Assembly (NCBI GenBank): GCA_003599025.1
Contig: QZIL01000039.1
Location: 1-46,654 of the forward strand
DNA length: 46,654 nt
Reading direction: 5' to 3'
Source of the DNA: Nitrospiraceae bacterium
GTDB taxonomy: Bacteria > Nitrospirota > Thermodesulfovibrionia > UBA6902
Part shown: positions 1 to 8,631 of the stretch, piece after piece
Layout: each line of letters begins with the position of its first letter
Position numbering within the stretch: the stretch's first letter is position 1
Position numbers and translations under genes: made by a program
The notes under the pieces: generated by a model
What the model saw: only the letters and a program-made list of their open reading frames with translations
Databases searched by the model: none
Told to the model about the DNA's origin: nothing

Positions 1-1912
1 GCATGGCGTCCCTGGCATTAGTGGCAAGGTTGATTATGACCTGTTCCATCTGGTGCCTGTCAGCCAGTACAGTCGGTTCCTTGTCAGTCAGTAATACCCT
101 GATCTCTATGTCCTCGCTGATGAAATTCTTCAGAAGACTCTCTGCACCTTTCACAACTTCATTGAGCTTCATAGGAGAAAGGTCTACGTACTGCTTGCGG
201 CTGAAGGCAAGGAGTTCACGTGCTATAATTGCCGCATTATTCGACAGTTTTAGTACTTTTTCGAGATTGTCCTTTGCAGGGCCTCCTCCTTCAGTGCTTT
301 TCTGGGCAAGGTATATATTATTGATGATTGCGGTAAGGATATTATTGAATTCATGGGCCACACCGCCTGCTAGCTGACCCACGGCCTCCATCTTCTGTGA
401 ATGCAGCAGCTGTTCTTCAAGTTTCCGGTGCTGGGTAACGTCCCTGGCAACCTCGATTACTTTATTGATTTCTCCTGTTTCGTTCCTGATCGGAACTGCC
501 CTCAAATCCCATATCCTGTCATCAGGGGTGCGCACAGTTTCACTTTCGATATTCCCTGTCACAAAAGCCCGCATCACAGGGCAGGGCTTACATGGTTCAG
601 ATCTGTTATGCCACATTGAATAACAATGCTTTCCCTTTATGTCAGTGACCGTTTTATCCAGAAAGGCAGATGCCCCCTCATTTGCCCAGAGTATCTTAAG
701 GTCTGAAGACAGCAGTGTCAGGCTGTCGGGAATGGCATTCAGCAAGGCATTGAATTCCTGAGACAGGTCCCTGAACCCGGTCTCACTCTTGATTAATGCA
801 TCTTCAACCCGCGTGCGCTCTTTTATCTCGGCCTTTAACTGTTCGTTGGAATTTGCCAGATCAGCGGTGCGGTCCTTCACCCGGTCTTCCAGCTCCCCGT
901 ATGCCTTTTCAAGGCGGACCTCGGCCTCTTTTCTTGCGGTAATGTCCCAGCTCGCCTTTTTATACAGTACCAGAACCGCCAGCCCTATGATGATGAAAAG
1001 AGCGAAGATAATATTCCCGACTGTCCTGAAAAGCGGGACCATGAATGAATCTGATACGCTTTTAAATGTCCAGAGGTAGACGACCTTCCAGCCTGGACTG
1101 CTATTTATCGTCATTTCATGGACAATATATTCTGTCCCTGTATTGTCCGATGCACGGTCAGGATTAATCCTCTTCATCCCTGTCCAGTTCCATGGTCCGG
1201 CACCGAACTGTTTCGAGTCAGAAATCATTTGTATCTCATCAGTTGATACACTCCACAATACATGATAAAGCCAGTCATCACGGTTTGCCGCGAATATAAC
1301 TCCGTGAGGCCCTGCAAGCAGAAGCGTCCCTTCAGTGACCTGCTTTATGCCTGTCTCTATATGTTCAACAGGCGCCTTTATCACAACAACACCGATAATA
1401 TCAGCCACGCCATTTCCGTAAACCGGATAACTGTAGTAGATCCCCCTCTTTTTTGAGGTAACGCCGAGGGCCATGTAAATCGAGGGACCGCCCTTCAGCG
1501 CCTGCGTGAAATAAGGACGGAAGGAGTAGTTCTGCCCGACAAAGCTGTCCGGTTCATTACGGTTTGAAGATGCGATGGTATTCCCGCTGCGGTCCATCAG
1601 GTAACAAACGTCAACTTCCATTGCGGTATTAAAATGGTCCAGGACAGAGTTTACATCAATTATGGAAGAGAGCTGTTTCTTTGCTGCGGCAGTCCTGATC
1701 TCCTTCTGCCCTGCAAGCGTCCTTACTGCCTTCTGGTGCTCTGCTATCTTTGACGATATACGGGCCACAGCAATCTTGATTGTTGAGTCTGCCCTCTTGT
1801 ATGCATCTCTGTATGAGTAGTCCTTTGAAGAAGAGTAATAGAAGTAGCCGCTTATTGCCGTGGATATCAGGGAGAGCAGGGCCAGGGTCAATATTATTAT
1901 GCGAAGTTTAAT
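1..1912 (-). CDS. Cache-PAS sensor histidine kinase, 3' end cut by window edge
   Basis: Membrane sensor kinase that would autophosphorylate on histidine and pass phosphate to a response regulator. About 637 residues are visible. A first membrane segment (residues 4-24) is followed by an extracytoplasmic Cache-like domain (about 40-290), a second membrane segment (about 298-318), a coiled coil, and a PAS domain (about 400-505) carrying a HCYSMWH...CKPCPV cysteine motif. The HisKA H-box AGGVAHEFNN follows, with the phospho-accepting His near residue 520. The window ends inside the ATPase domain at the N-box (NLATNARDAM). The reading frame is the same at the start, the H-box and the N-box. No ATG or GTG lies between the in-frame TAA near 1930 and the first membrane segment. 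I place the start at an ATT (1910-1912) giving (M)KLRIIILTL, just after GGAGGGG. A TTG at 1889-1891 is the alternative. The sensed ligand is unknown. Confidence 0.85.
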   Translation of the reverse strand, partial: MKLRIIILTLALLSLISTAISGYFYYSSSKDYSYRDAYKRADSTIKIAVARISSKIAEHQKAVRTLAGQKEIRTAAAKKQLSSIIDVNSVLDHFNTAMEVDVCYLMDRSGNTIASSNRNEPDSFVGQNYSFRPYFTQALKGGPSIYMALGVTSKKRGIYYSYPVYGNGVADIIGVVVIKAPVEHIETGIKQVTEGTLLLAGPHGVIFAANRDDWLYHVLWSVSTDEIQMISDSKQFGAGPWNWTGMKRINPDRASDNTGTEYIVHEMTINSSPGWKVVYLWTFKSVSDSFMVPLFRTVGNIIFALFIIIGLAVLVLYKKASWDITARKEAEVRLEKAYGELEDRVKDRTADLANSNEQLKAEIKERTRVEDALIKSETGFRDLSQEFNALLNAIPDSLTLLSSDLKILWANEGASAFLDKTVTDIKGKHCYSMWHNRSEPCKPCPVMRAFVTGNIESETVRTPDDRIWDLRAVPIRNETGEINKVIEVARDVTQHRKLEEQLLHSQKMEAVGQLAGGVAHEFNNILTAIINNIYLAQKSTEGGGPAKDNLEKVLKLSNNAAIIARELLAFSRKQYVDLSPMKLNEVVKGAESLLKNFISEDIEIRVLLTDKEPTVLADRHQMEQVIINLATNARDAM

Positions 1913-2001
1913 TTTCCCCTCCAGGCAGCGGGTTATGACCGCGCCGAATTATGGCAGGGAACTGAATTGCACCAGGTCCCTGCAGGGCTGTCGTGAGATG
2001 A

Positions 2002-3360
2002 TTACAATATGTACCTGCTCAAATCCTCATCTTTAATAATAGCGCTCAGTTTCTCCTTAACATACTTATTGTCGACTGTCAGGTCGCTGTCTTTCATGTC
2101 AGGAGCGTCAAAGGACACGTCCTCAAGGACCTTTTCGAGAATGGTATGCAGCCTTCTGGCCCCGATATTTTCGGTCTTCTCATTGACCAGCACGGCAGTA
2201 GAGGCTATCTCTTCAATGGAGTTACCGGTGAAATTGATCTTTACCCCTTCTGTCTCGATAAGTGCGACATACTGCTTTATCAGCGCGTTTTTCGGTTCCT
2301 GCAGTATCCTGAGGAATTCTTCCTTGCCGAGTGCGTCCAGTTCGGCCCTTATCGGGAAGCGCCCCTGAAGCTCAGGTATCAGGTCAGAGGGCTTTGAAAC
2401 ATTAAAGGCCCCTGCAGCGATAAAGAGTATGTGGTCTGTTTTAACTGTTCCGTATTTGGTAGAGACCGTTGATCCCTCTACTATGGGGAGCAGGTCCCTC
2501 TGCACTCCTTCTCTTGAAACATCAGGACCGTAACTCGAACCTTTTGAGGCCACCTTGTCTATTTCATCTATAAATATGATACCGTTCTGCTCTGCCCTTT
2601 CAATCGCCTCCCTCGTTACCCTGTCCATGTCAATAAGTTTGCCTGCCTCTTCCTGCTGAATTATACGCATGGCCTCCGGGATTTTTACTTTTTTACGCTT
2701 CGGTTTGTCAGGGAGGAAATTGCCGAGCATCTCCTTTAAATTCATCTCAAGCTCATCCATGCCGATATTGGAGATAACGCCAAAGGGCATCACCTTTTCG
2801 CGGACTTCAAGGTCTATGTACCTGTTGTCAAGCTTGCCTTCCCTGAGCTGGGCCCTCAGTTTCTCCCGGGTTTCTTCATGACTCTGCCTGTCATCCTCTA
2901 CAGGTTCTTCTGCGCCTTCAGCTGATATTTTTTTTCTCGGTCTGGGCTGGGGGAGCAGCAGGTTAAGGATTTTTTCTTCTGCAAGGGTCTGGGCCTTTTC
3001 CTGCACCTTTTCCATCTGCTCTGCCTTCACCATTGTAAGAGAAAGTCCGACCAGGTCCCTTATCATGGACTCAACGTCCCTGCCCACATAGCCCACCTCT
3101 GTAAATTTTGAGGCCTCTACTTTGACAAAAGGGGCCTGGGCCAGTTTTGCGAGCCTTCTGGCTATCTCTGTTTTCCCGACCCCTGTAGGCCCGATCATCA
3201 GTATGTTCTTGGGCAGTATCTCGTCTTTTAATTCGTCAGACAATAACTGTCTTCTCCATCGGTTGCGCAGTGCTATGGCCACGGCCTTCTTGGCGTTTTT
3301 CTGTCCGACAATATATTTATCAAGTTCTTCAACAATAGTTTTCGGTGTAAGGTTATCCAT
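2002..3360 (-). CDS. hslU: HslU, ATPase subunit of the HslUV protease
   Basis: AAA+ unfoldase that recognises substrates and threads them into the HslV peptidase in the cytoplasm. The 452-residue length is normal. Walker A is GPTGVGKTE (about 57-65) and Walker B is IIFIDEIDK (about 260-268). The hallmark N-terminal [17 protein letters not shown] and the arginine-finger region [12 protein letters not shown] are present, with an intermediate domain between the Walker motifs (about 110-240). The C-terminus ends in DLSRYIL, the tail that docks into HslV. The ATG overlaps the hslV stop by 8 bases (ATGGATAA), so translation is probably coupled. The order xerC-hslV-hslU matches the codV-clpQ-clpY arrangement known from Bacillota. 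Confidence 0.97.
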   Translation of the reverse strand: MDNLTPKTIVEELDKYIVGQKNAKKAVAIALRNRWRRQLLSDELKDEILPKNILMIGPTGVGKTEIARRLAKLAQAPFVKVEASKFTEVGYVGRDVESMIRDLVGLSLTMVKAEQMEKVQEKAQTLAEEKILNLLLPQPRPRKKISAEGAEEPVEDDRQSHEETREKLRAQLREGKLDNRYIDLEVREKVMPFGVISNIGMDELEMNLKEMLGNFLPDKPKRKKVKIPEAMRIIQQEEAGKLIDMDRVTREAIERAEQNGIIFIDEIDKVASKGSSYGPDVSREGVQRDLLPIVEGSTVSTKYGTVKTDHILFIAAGAFNVSKPSDLIPELQGRFPIRAELDALGKEEFLRILQEPKNALIKQYVALIETEGVKINFTGNSIEEIASTAVLVNEKTENIGARRLHTILEKVLEDVSFDAPDMKDSDLTVDNKYVKEKLSAIIKDEDLSRYIL

Positions 3361-3907
3361 TTAGTTCCTCAATATTAATTGCCTCATTGGTATAGATGCA
3401 TATTTTTGATGTTATCTTCATCGCCTCTTCAACTATCTGTTTCGGCCCGAGCTGTGTATGCTCCAGAAGCGCCTTTGCAGCTGCCTGGGCATAAGGCCCC
3501 CCTGAGCCGATGGCCGCGATACCGTCCTCAGGCTCAAGTACATCCCCATTGCCGGAAATGATAAAGGAATGCTCCTTGTCGGCTACTACCAGAAGCGCTT
3601 CAAGCCGCCTCAGTATCTTGTCCGTCCTCCATTCCTTGGCAAGCTCTACAGCCGACCGCGTTATATTGCCCCTGTACGTCTCGATCTTCTCCTCAAACTT
3701 CTCGAAAAGGGTAAAGGCATCTGCTGTTGCCCCGGCAAAGCCCGCAAGTATATTATCGTTGTACATCTTCCTGATCTTTTTTGCATTGTGCTTCAGTACG
3801 GTATGCCCCAGAGTCACCTGGCCGTCCCCGCCGATGGCGACCCCGCCGTCTTTCCTCACACAAATTATCGTTGTCCCGTGAAACACCGGCTCCTGCTGTA
3901 TTGACAT
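3353..3907 (-). CDS. hslV: HslV, threonine peptidase subunit of HslUV
   Basis: Proteasome-beta-like N-terminal threonine peptidase that forms a dodecamer capped by HslU. The preferred start is the ATG giving [11 protein letters not shown] (184 residues). An upstream extension of 22 codons is open but has no family support. The catalytic Thr follows HG in [13 protein letters not shown], implying removal of an 11-residue propeptide, as in many non-enterobacterial HslV proteins. The downstream GGDGQVTLG and [16 protein letters not shown] blocks are typical of the family. The gene lies 28 bases after xerC and overlaps hslU by 8 bases. Confidence 0.95.
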   Translation of the reverse strand: MSIQQEPVFHGTTIICVRKDGGVAIGGDGQVTLGHTVLKHNAKKIRKMYNDNILAGFAGATADAFTLFEKFEEKIETYRGNITRSAVELAKEWRTDKILRRLEALLVVADKEHSFIISGNGDVLEPEDGIAAIGSGGPYAQAAAKALLEHTQLGPKQIVEEAMKITSKICIYTNEAINIEELNG

Positions 3908-3935
3908 AGTACGCTCCGTAATTAAGATTATACTG

Positions 3936-4814
3936 CTATTTGTCCTTCCTCGCCATAGGATGGGCCTTATCATATACCTCAGTCAGATGCCTTATATCCA
4001 CATGCGTGTACTTCTGGGTCGTGGAAAGGGATGAATGCCCTAGGAGTTCCTGAATGGACCTCAGGTCTGCACCTTCATGAAGCAGGTGCGTTGCAAAGGT
4101 ATGCCTGAGGGTATGAGGACTGATATCCCCTTTAAGGTTGATCATCCTGCTGTAAGTTACTAATATACGTCTGACACTCCGCTGTGTCAACCGGCCTCCC
4201 CTGTTATTCAGAAAGAGCGCAGATGATTTTTTCTTTAATGAAATCCTTTCCGGGAGATAATTTTGTATGGCCTCCATCGCCTTGGACCCTATTGGAACGA
4301 TACGCTCTTTCCTCCCCTTGCCTTTTACCCTGACAAGTGACTCCTTTATGTCAAGGTCAACCACATCGAGTGAAGTCAGCTCAGACACCCTGAGTCCGGA
4401 AGAATAAAGCAGTTCAAGAAAGGCCTTGTCCCTTGTCGGGATAAATGTCTCCCCTTTCGGGGTGTCCATAAGGGAAAAGGTCTCATCTATATCAAGAAAC
4501 CTCGGCAGTGTCTTCGGTACTTTAGGGCTTGACACAAGTTTGGCCGGGTTCTTATTTACATGGCCTTCCCTGTGCAGGTATTTGAAATAAGACCTTATGG
4601 TGGCAAGTTTTCTTGAGATGGAAGATTTCTTCAGGTTCCTGTGGTGCAGCGATGCGATATAGCCCCTGATATCAAGATAATCAATGTCCTTCGGGTCCTT
4701 GTCAAGAAACGATGAAAACTCATCCAGGTCTTTTACATATGCCCTGAGGGTATGGGGAGATACTCCCTGCTCCGCTTTAAGGAAATCTATAAACTCGTTT
4801 ATGTATTTTTTCAA
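3936..4814 (-). CDS. xerC: Tyrosine recombinase XerC
   Basis: Site-specific recombinase of the XerC/XerD type, expected to resolve chromosome dimers at dif. At 292 residues it has a SAM-like core-binding N-terminal domain (about 1-85) and a catalytic domain. The conserved residues are visible: Arg in SSGLRVSEL, His and Arg in [12 protein letters not shown], His in [10 protein letters not shown] and the nucleophile Tyr in QKYTHV. The start is TTG at 4812-4814, with AGGA about 9 bases upstream. XerC rather than XerD is inferred from linkage to hslVU, since sequence alone does not separate the two. It is probably the first gene of the xerC-hslV-hslU operon. Confidence 0.88.
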   Translation of the reverse strand: MKKYINEFIDFLKAEQGVSPHTLRAYVKDLDEFSSFLDKDPKDIDYLDIRGYIASLHHRNLKKSSISRKLATIRSYFKYLHREGHVNKNPAKLVSSPKVPKTLPRFLDIDETFSLMDTPKGETFIPTRDKAFLELLYSSGLRVSELTSLDVVDLDIKESLVRVKGKGRKERIVPIGSKAMEAIQNYLPERISLKKKSSALFLNNRGGRLTQRSVRRILVTYSRMINLKGDISPHTLRHTFATHLLHEGADLRSIQELLGHSSLSTTQKYTHVDIRHLTEVYDKAHPMARKDK

Positions 4815-4936
4815 TTGATAAATCCTGTTGAATCACATCTGTCCAAGATAAAGGTTTTAAAGAGGCTGAGCCCCTCACAAACACAATGAATCGACTAGTC
4901 ATTGAGAGGGCAATACCTCAATTTGCAAATAAAACA

Positions 4937-5017
4937 TTATAGTTCATTTTGCTGAAATGCTTTGATAGCAGAGTTCATTTCTTTTTCTAAGGGGTCGGCA
5001 TTGTGTTTATTCGGCAT
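4937..5017 (-). CDS. Possible 26-residue small ORF with a good ribosome binding site
   Basis: An ATG preceded by AGGAGAGGCTGA opens a 26-codon frame (MPNKHNADPLEK...QQNEL) in the gap between xerC and the toxin gene. It is charged, predicted helical and has no signal peptide. I do not recognise it. It could be a real microprotein or the surviving tail of an antitoxin-like gene. The rest of 4815-5110 holds an imperfect inverted repeat near 4873-4912 (CCCCTC...CAATGA / TCATTG..GAGGG) and nothing else I can name. Confidence 0.25.
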   Translation of the reverse strand: MPNKHNADPLEKEMNSAIKAFQQNEL

Positions 5018-5110
5018 TCAGCCTCTCCTGTCAATGTTGTTTTGGACAGCAATACTGTTGAATGTATTTTAACTCCAACTGCAAAGGCATTGATAATTCA
5101 TTCAGCCAAG

Positions 5111-5485
5111 TCAACGTTTTTCCTTATACTTAACATCGCTTAATCCCTTGAAATCCGCATCCTGTGTCCAGATAACAGCTTTATGCAAATATGCAGTTGC
5201 CAGAATTATACTGTCTGCAAGGGGAACATTATGCTTATGCCCGAGTCTCGCGGCTTCTATCGCTATAGAGCTGTTCAGGTCCACAATATGCCCCTGTTGC
5301 ATAAGTGCAGCTGCATGGAGCGCTGCATCCTCTCCGCGCTGCTGAAGCACCCGTTTGAATACTTCTGTAATACAGATTGCAGGAACAAGGAGATTATCCT
5401 GGTCTTCAAGCGGCCCTGCAAAAAACCCGGCATTGGGCCCATCAGAAAGATACTCAAGCCATCCGCAGGAATCGACGAGATTCAT
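5111..5485 (-). CDS. vapC: PIN-domain toxin (VapC family)
   Basis: Predicted Mg-dependent ribonuclease toxin of 124 residues. The PIN acidic residues are visible: Asp5 in NLVDSCGW, Glu in ICITEVFKR (about 42), Asp in PLADSIILATA (about 92) and Asp in TQDADFKGL (about 110). The ATG overlaps the stop of the upstream AbrB-type antitoxin gene by 4 bases (ATGA), the usual coupled arrangement of vapBC modules. Family knowledge suggests tRNA or rRNA cleavage; the actual target is unknown. Confidence 0.9.
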   Translation of the reverse strand: MNLVDSCGWLEYLSDGPNAGFFAGPLEDQDNLLVPAICITEVFKRVLQQRGEDAALHAAALMQQGHIVDLNSSIAIEAARLGHKHNVPLADSIILATAYLHKAVIWTQDADFKGLSDVKYKEKR

Positions 5486-5685
5486 ACCCTGTCCTTTTCC
5501 CTTTCAACGGTTGTATCAATCCCCTTGAGAAATCCCCGCATCTTTTTAATATCTCTGACAGGGATCATCTCGATCCTGTTTTCATACTGAATGAACTCAA
5601 CCTTTTCACCGGGCTTCAGATTCAGGGACTCCCTGAGTTCACGCGGAATCACCACCTGGTATTTAGGAGAAATCGTCGCCTTCAT
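5482..5685 (-). CDS. vapB: AbrB/SpoVT-type antitoxin (VapB family)
   Basis: DNA-binding antitoxin of 67 residues with a swapped-hairpin AbrB N-terminus (KATISPKYQVVIPRELRESL). The C-terminal tail is charged and probably wraps the toxin. GGAGG lies 6 bases before the ATG. The antitoxin is first in the operon and overlaps vapC by 4 bases. Together with VapC it would bind its own promoter, where a perfect 8-base inverted repeat is found just upstream. Confidence 0.9.
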   Translation of the reverse strand: MKATISPKYQVVIPRELRESLNLKPGEKVEFIQYENRIEMIPVRDIKKMRGFLKGIDTTVEREKDRV

Positions 5686-5695
5686 ACAAAACCTC

Positions 5696-5745
5696 CATCG
5701 ATATTGACTTGGTAGTATTATATCATTATCGATGCATTTTGTCCC
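5696..5745 (-). promoter_or_regulatory. vapBC promoter and probable autoregulatory operator
   Basis: Read on the minus strand, GGGACA (-35, 5740-5745) and TATAAT (-10, 5717-5722) are separated by 17 bases. A perfect inverted repeat CATCGATA (5696-5703) / TATCGATG (5727-5734) flanks the -10 box and start site. This is where an AbrB-type antitoxin would be expected to bind. The operator role is inferred. Confidence 0.65.
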
Positions 5746-5822
5746 TGATTAACCTTACCGGAAGTCGGGCCAGCTAATGATTAACCTGTAGTCATCCGGG
5801 CATCAAGCCTTTTTCAGGTCAA

Positions 5823-7019
5823 TCAAAACCGGCCCACAATAAAATACTCTGCAAGCGCAACAAGCATTATCATAATACATACTCTGACAGTCTTATAGTA
5901 TATACCCGACATGGCTGCCCCGAAGTATTCCCTTGTCAGCACAAGACAGAGGTGGACCGGAGACAACAGCACGCCGACATATCCGGAGGCAAAGGCAAAG
6001 GAAACAGCACCGATGTGGTTCACATTTTCAAGTCCGAGGAGAATAGGGAACGTGCCGCCGACAAACCCTACGGTTAGCCCGGTGAGCAGCCCGTAAATGA
6101 AAGGGAGGAAAAACAGGACCGGCAGGACAGGGATATTGTTTGCCGTGAAGAAGTTTCCTATATTTGTGACTGCCCCTGAACTGTTAAGAATGGCCTTAAA
6201 GGTCATTACCCCCAGAATAATCAAGAATATCTCCCATGACATTCCCTCTTTCAGGGTCTGATAAATCTTATTGAATGAATACCGCTGGGCCACAAACAGG
6301 CCGATGACTATGACACCCATACTGAGTGACAGGTTAATATGAAATATTATGACCATAACAAGGATAAGCGCCAGGGGCAGAAAGCTCAAAAGCCCTGATG
6401 AGGATATTCTCTTGAAACCCTCTCTGTGCTCACCTACGCCTTTCAGGCCCCAGAGCATGCCGCCGATAACAAGACAGAGGGCATACGGCAGGTTCGCAAG
6501 AAATAACTCCCTCAGAGAATGAGAGGTGATGGCTGCTGCAAGCACTATTCCGGGATAAAGGGGAAGGGTAAACTCCCAGGGGTGGCGGAACATGTAATTG
6601 ATAAAGGCCTTCTTTTCCCGGGAAACCTTTATCCCTTTTGAAGCTTCCTCCACCATGGGCGCGGAAAACATTGCCCCGCCCATTGACGGCAGAAGCCCGA
6701 TAAGGGCGGGCATTGCCGCCATTAAAATCCTCCGGTCAATGACCATCCCCCTGAGAGAGTCCATCATCTCCTGCATGAGCCCGCTCTTTCTCATGACATT
6801 TTCGAATATACGGATGAGAGTCAGCGCAACGACAAGGTTGATTGTCGTACTGTCGGTTATCGCTGAATGACAGGCCATGAGAAAATCAAGGGGCGACAGC
6901 AGATAGAGAAGGGCAAGCATTACAGATGAAAGCGCCATCACAAGCCCGAGGTTCCATTTGCGTTTAAGCAGAAGGAGAATAACAGCCAGAATTAAAAGAA
7001 TTTTTACAATATCAGTCAT
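5823..7019 (-). CDS. DUF401 family integral membrane permease
   Basis: A 398-residue protein with about ten hydrophobic segments starting at residue 6 and no soluble domain. It matches the DUF401 family, a group related to anion/gluconate-type permeases. Typical blocks are MPALIGLLPSMGGAMFSAP, YMFRHPWEFTLPLYPG and GFVGGTFPILLGLENVNH. Substrate and coupling ion are unknown. It stands alone: the vapBC promoter region lies downstream, and the 5' side holds a hairpin and a palindromic repeat. A stem CCGTAAC/GTTACGG sits 38 bases upstream of the ATG, in its leader. Confidence 0.85.
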   Translation of the reverse strand: MTDIVKILLILAVILLLLKRKWNLGLVMALSSVMLALLYLLSPLDFLMACHSAITDSTTINLVVALTLIRIFENVMRKSGLMQEMMDSLRGMVIDRRILMAAMPALIGLLPSMGGAMFSAPMVEEASKGIKVSREKKAFINYMFRHPWEFTLPLYPGIVLAAAITSHSLRELFLANLPYALCLVIGGMLWGLKGVGEHREGFKRISSSGLLSFLPLALILVMVIIFHINLSLSMGVIVIGLFVAQRYSFNKIYQTLKEGMSWEIFLIILGVMTFKAILNSSGAVTNIGNFFTANNIPVLPVLFFLPFIYGLLTGLTVGFVGGTFPILLGLENVNHIGAVSFAFASGYVGVLLSPVHLCLVLTREYFGAAMSGIYYKTVRVCIMIMLVALAEYFIVGRF

Positions 7020-7057
7020 GGGATATTATATAGCGACAGCAAAAATAAGTTCACATG

Positions 7058-7077
7058 CCGTAACCCTTCTGTTACGG
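7058..7077. repeat. Short perfect hairpin in the DUF401 leader
   Basis: CCGTAAC (7058-7064) and GTTACGG (7071-7077) form a perfect 7-bp stem with a 6-base loop. On the minus strand it would lie in the 5' leader of the DUF401 gene. No run of T follows, so it is not a convincing terminator. Confidence 0.5.
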
Positions 7078-7088
7078 GTGTATTAAAG

Positions 7089-7214
7089 TCTCCCCTTTAC
7101 AAGGGGAGATTTAGAAGGGTAGTGGTAATAATATCTTTCTTATGAAAAGAAACAAAGAATAATAGAAAGATTATTAACCAGTACCTTCCCTGCCCCTCCT
7201 TGTAAAGGAGGGGA
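7089..7214. repeat. MITE-like long imperfect inverted repeat
   Basis: Arms of about 51 bases (7089-7140 and 7164-7214) are imperfect reverse complements around a 23-base spacer. Each arm begins with its own nested palindrome (CTCCCCTTTACAAGGGGAG-like). The single-strand product would be a long hairpin with clover-like ends. No ORF is inside. It looks like a non-autonomous mobile or extragenic palindromic repeat between DUF401 and scpA. Confidence 0.75.
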
Positions 7215-7238
7215 TTACTGCATACACTCAAATTTATC

Positions 7239-7266
7239 TTGCATTAATTTCCGCGGATAATATAAT
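7239..7266 (+). promoter_or_regulatory. Probable scpA promoter, giving a near-leaderless transcript
   Basis: TTGCAT (7239-7244), a 16-base spacer and a perfect TATAAT (7261-7266) lie just before the scpA ATG (7275). The expected start site is within about 2 bases of the ATG. No Shine-Dalgarno sequence is present. Confidence 0.5.
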
Positions 7267-7274
7267 ATGTTCTA

Positions 7275-8156
7275 ATGCCGGAGGTATTGGAAGAGACAAT
7301 ACAGTCTCAAACAGAAAAACAAACCCCTGACCTGCCCCAGAAGGACTCTGAAGTCATTTCCGAGTCCATAAACGGTATTCACTTCAAACTGCCTGTATTT
7401 GAAGGTCCTCTTGACCTCCTTCTTCACCTGATCAAAGAGAGCAAGATTGACATTTACGATATCCCCATAGTCGAGATCACAAGACAGTATCTCGGGTACA
7501 TAAAGCTGCTGAAGGACCTCAACCTTGAGATAGCAGGTGATTTCCTTGTAATGGCTGCAACTCTTATACATATAAAATCAAAAATGCTCCTGCCGCTGGA
7601 TGAGGAACAAAAGGAAGAATCCTTTGAAGACCCGCGGTCCGAACTGGTGCAGAGACTGCTCGAATACCAGTCATATAAAGACTCTTCGCTCCATTTAAGA
7701 AAAAGAGAGGAGATCTGGAAGAACATTTTTACAAGGAGCGTCTCTGACAAAGAGGGGCTTGAGTTTGATCCTGAACCGGTGCTCTTTGAGGCAAATGTAT
7801 TTGACCTTATCTCTGCCTTCCAGAAGCTCCTGGAAAAGGCCCCGGCACATATTCGTGAAATTACGAGAGAGACCCTTACTGTAGCGGACAAGATCAACTA
7901 CATCGTAGAGCGCCTTGAGAATGAAGACGGGATAAGGTTTGAAGATCTTTTCGAGGAGGGATATTCAAAAGTTACACTAATTGTTACGTTTCTGGCCCTG
8001 CTGGAGATTATCAGACTCGGCCTCGCAAAGATCTACCAGGAAAAGGACTTTGGCTTAATCTGGGTGTTGAATCCTCAAAATAGTGCTTCCGGAACCACTG
8101 AAGATGTTATGCAGGCATCAGAAGTAGATACAGAGCCCTCAGAGGTCCTGGCTTAA
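7275..8156 (+). CDS. scpA: ScpA, kleisin subunit of the bacterial condensin
   Basis: Kleisin that bridges the SMC heads in the Smc-ScpA-ScpB chromosome-organising complex. At 293 residues it has an acidic N-terminal extension, then the hallmark FKLPVFEGPLDLLLHLI and IDIYDIPIVEIT motifs, the LIHIKSKMLLPL helix and the C-terminal winged helix (about 205-268). The ATG at 7275 is the only start compatible with the family N-terminus and has no Shine-Dalgarno. The usual partner scpB is not adjacent: scpA instead converges on a HEAT gene with a 4-base overlap of the 3' ends. Confidence 0.93.
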   Translation: MPEVLEETIQSQTEKQTPDLPQKDSEVISESINGIHFKLPVFEGPLDLLLHLIKESKIDIYDIPIVEITRQYLGYIKLLKDLNLEIAGDFLVMAATLIHIKSKMLLPLDEEQKEESFEDPRSELVQRLLEYQSYKDSSLHLRKREEIWKNIFTRSVSDKEGLEFDPEPVLFEANVFDLISAFQKLLEKAPAHIREITRETLTVADKINYIVERLENEDGIRFEDLFEEGYSKVTLIVTFLALLEIIRLGLAKIYQEKDFGLIWVLNPQNSASGTTEDVMQASEVDTEPSEVLA

Positions 8157-8560
8157 GCGTCTGCCTCTTTTATCGCACTTATCGCCTCTTCAACAGTTTC
8201 CCTCACAAGTAAATCCTCATCATTAAGGGCCTCATTAAGATAGGGAAGTCCATTTTCATGTCCGATAATACCGAGCAGATAAGCGGCATCACCGCGGATA
8301 TTGGGGCTCTGGTCCTTCAGCAGTCTCGCGATACCCGGAACAGCTATAAGGACATTTTCCAGATCCTGTGTCTTCAGGGTTTCAACCAGGGCCATTGTAC
8401 CGATCCTGACGCCCATTCTTTCATCACCAAGCATAGTACCGATAAAAGGGAAGTAGCTTTTATCATGCTTAAACAGGTCGACGATATTTTCGAGAAAGCC
8501 GTTTTCCATGTGGTCGACTATCATCTTAATCATTTCATCGGCGTCTTGCTGGTTATCCAT
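8153..8560 (-). CDS. Small HEAT-repeat protein
   Basis: A 135-residue soluble protein made of about three helical HEAT/PBS-lyase-type repeats. The clearest are around residues 75-105 (ARLLKDQSPNIRGDAAYLLG) and 107-131 (NEALNDEDLLVRETVEEAI). Such proteins usually act as protein-protein scaffolds. No catalytic residues are visible. It is convergent with scpA, overlapping it by 4 bases, and seems to be transcribed alone. The partner is unknown. Confidence 0.8.
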   Translation of the reverse strand: MDNQQDADEMIKMIVDHMENGFLENIVDLFKHDKSYFPFIGTMLGDERMGVRIGTMALVETLKTQDLENVLIAVPGIARLLKDQSPNIRGDAAYLLGIIGHENGLPYLNEALNDEDLLVRETVEEAISAIKEADA

Positions 8561-8631
8561 TTATCAAATTGCTGTTAATATAATGCCGCCATTGGCAGGT
8601 AATTTATTTATTTCGATGAACTTAATTAGTA

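Noticed and set aside
1954-1983. GCAGGGA / TCCCTGC inverted repeat downstream of hslU, as a terminator
   Set aside because: Only 7 bp with a 16-base loop and no T-run after it on the minus strand.
3908-3973. 22-residue extension of HslV
   Set aside because: It overlaps the end of xerC and lies outside the known propeptide length.
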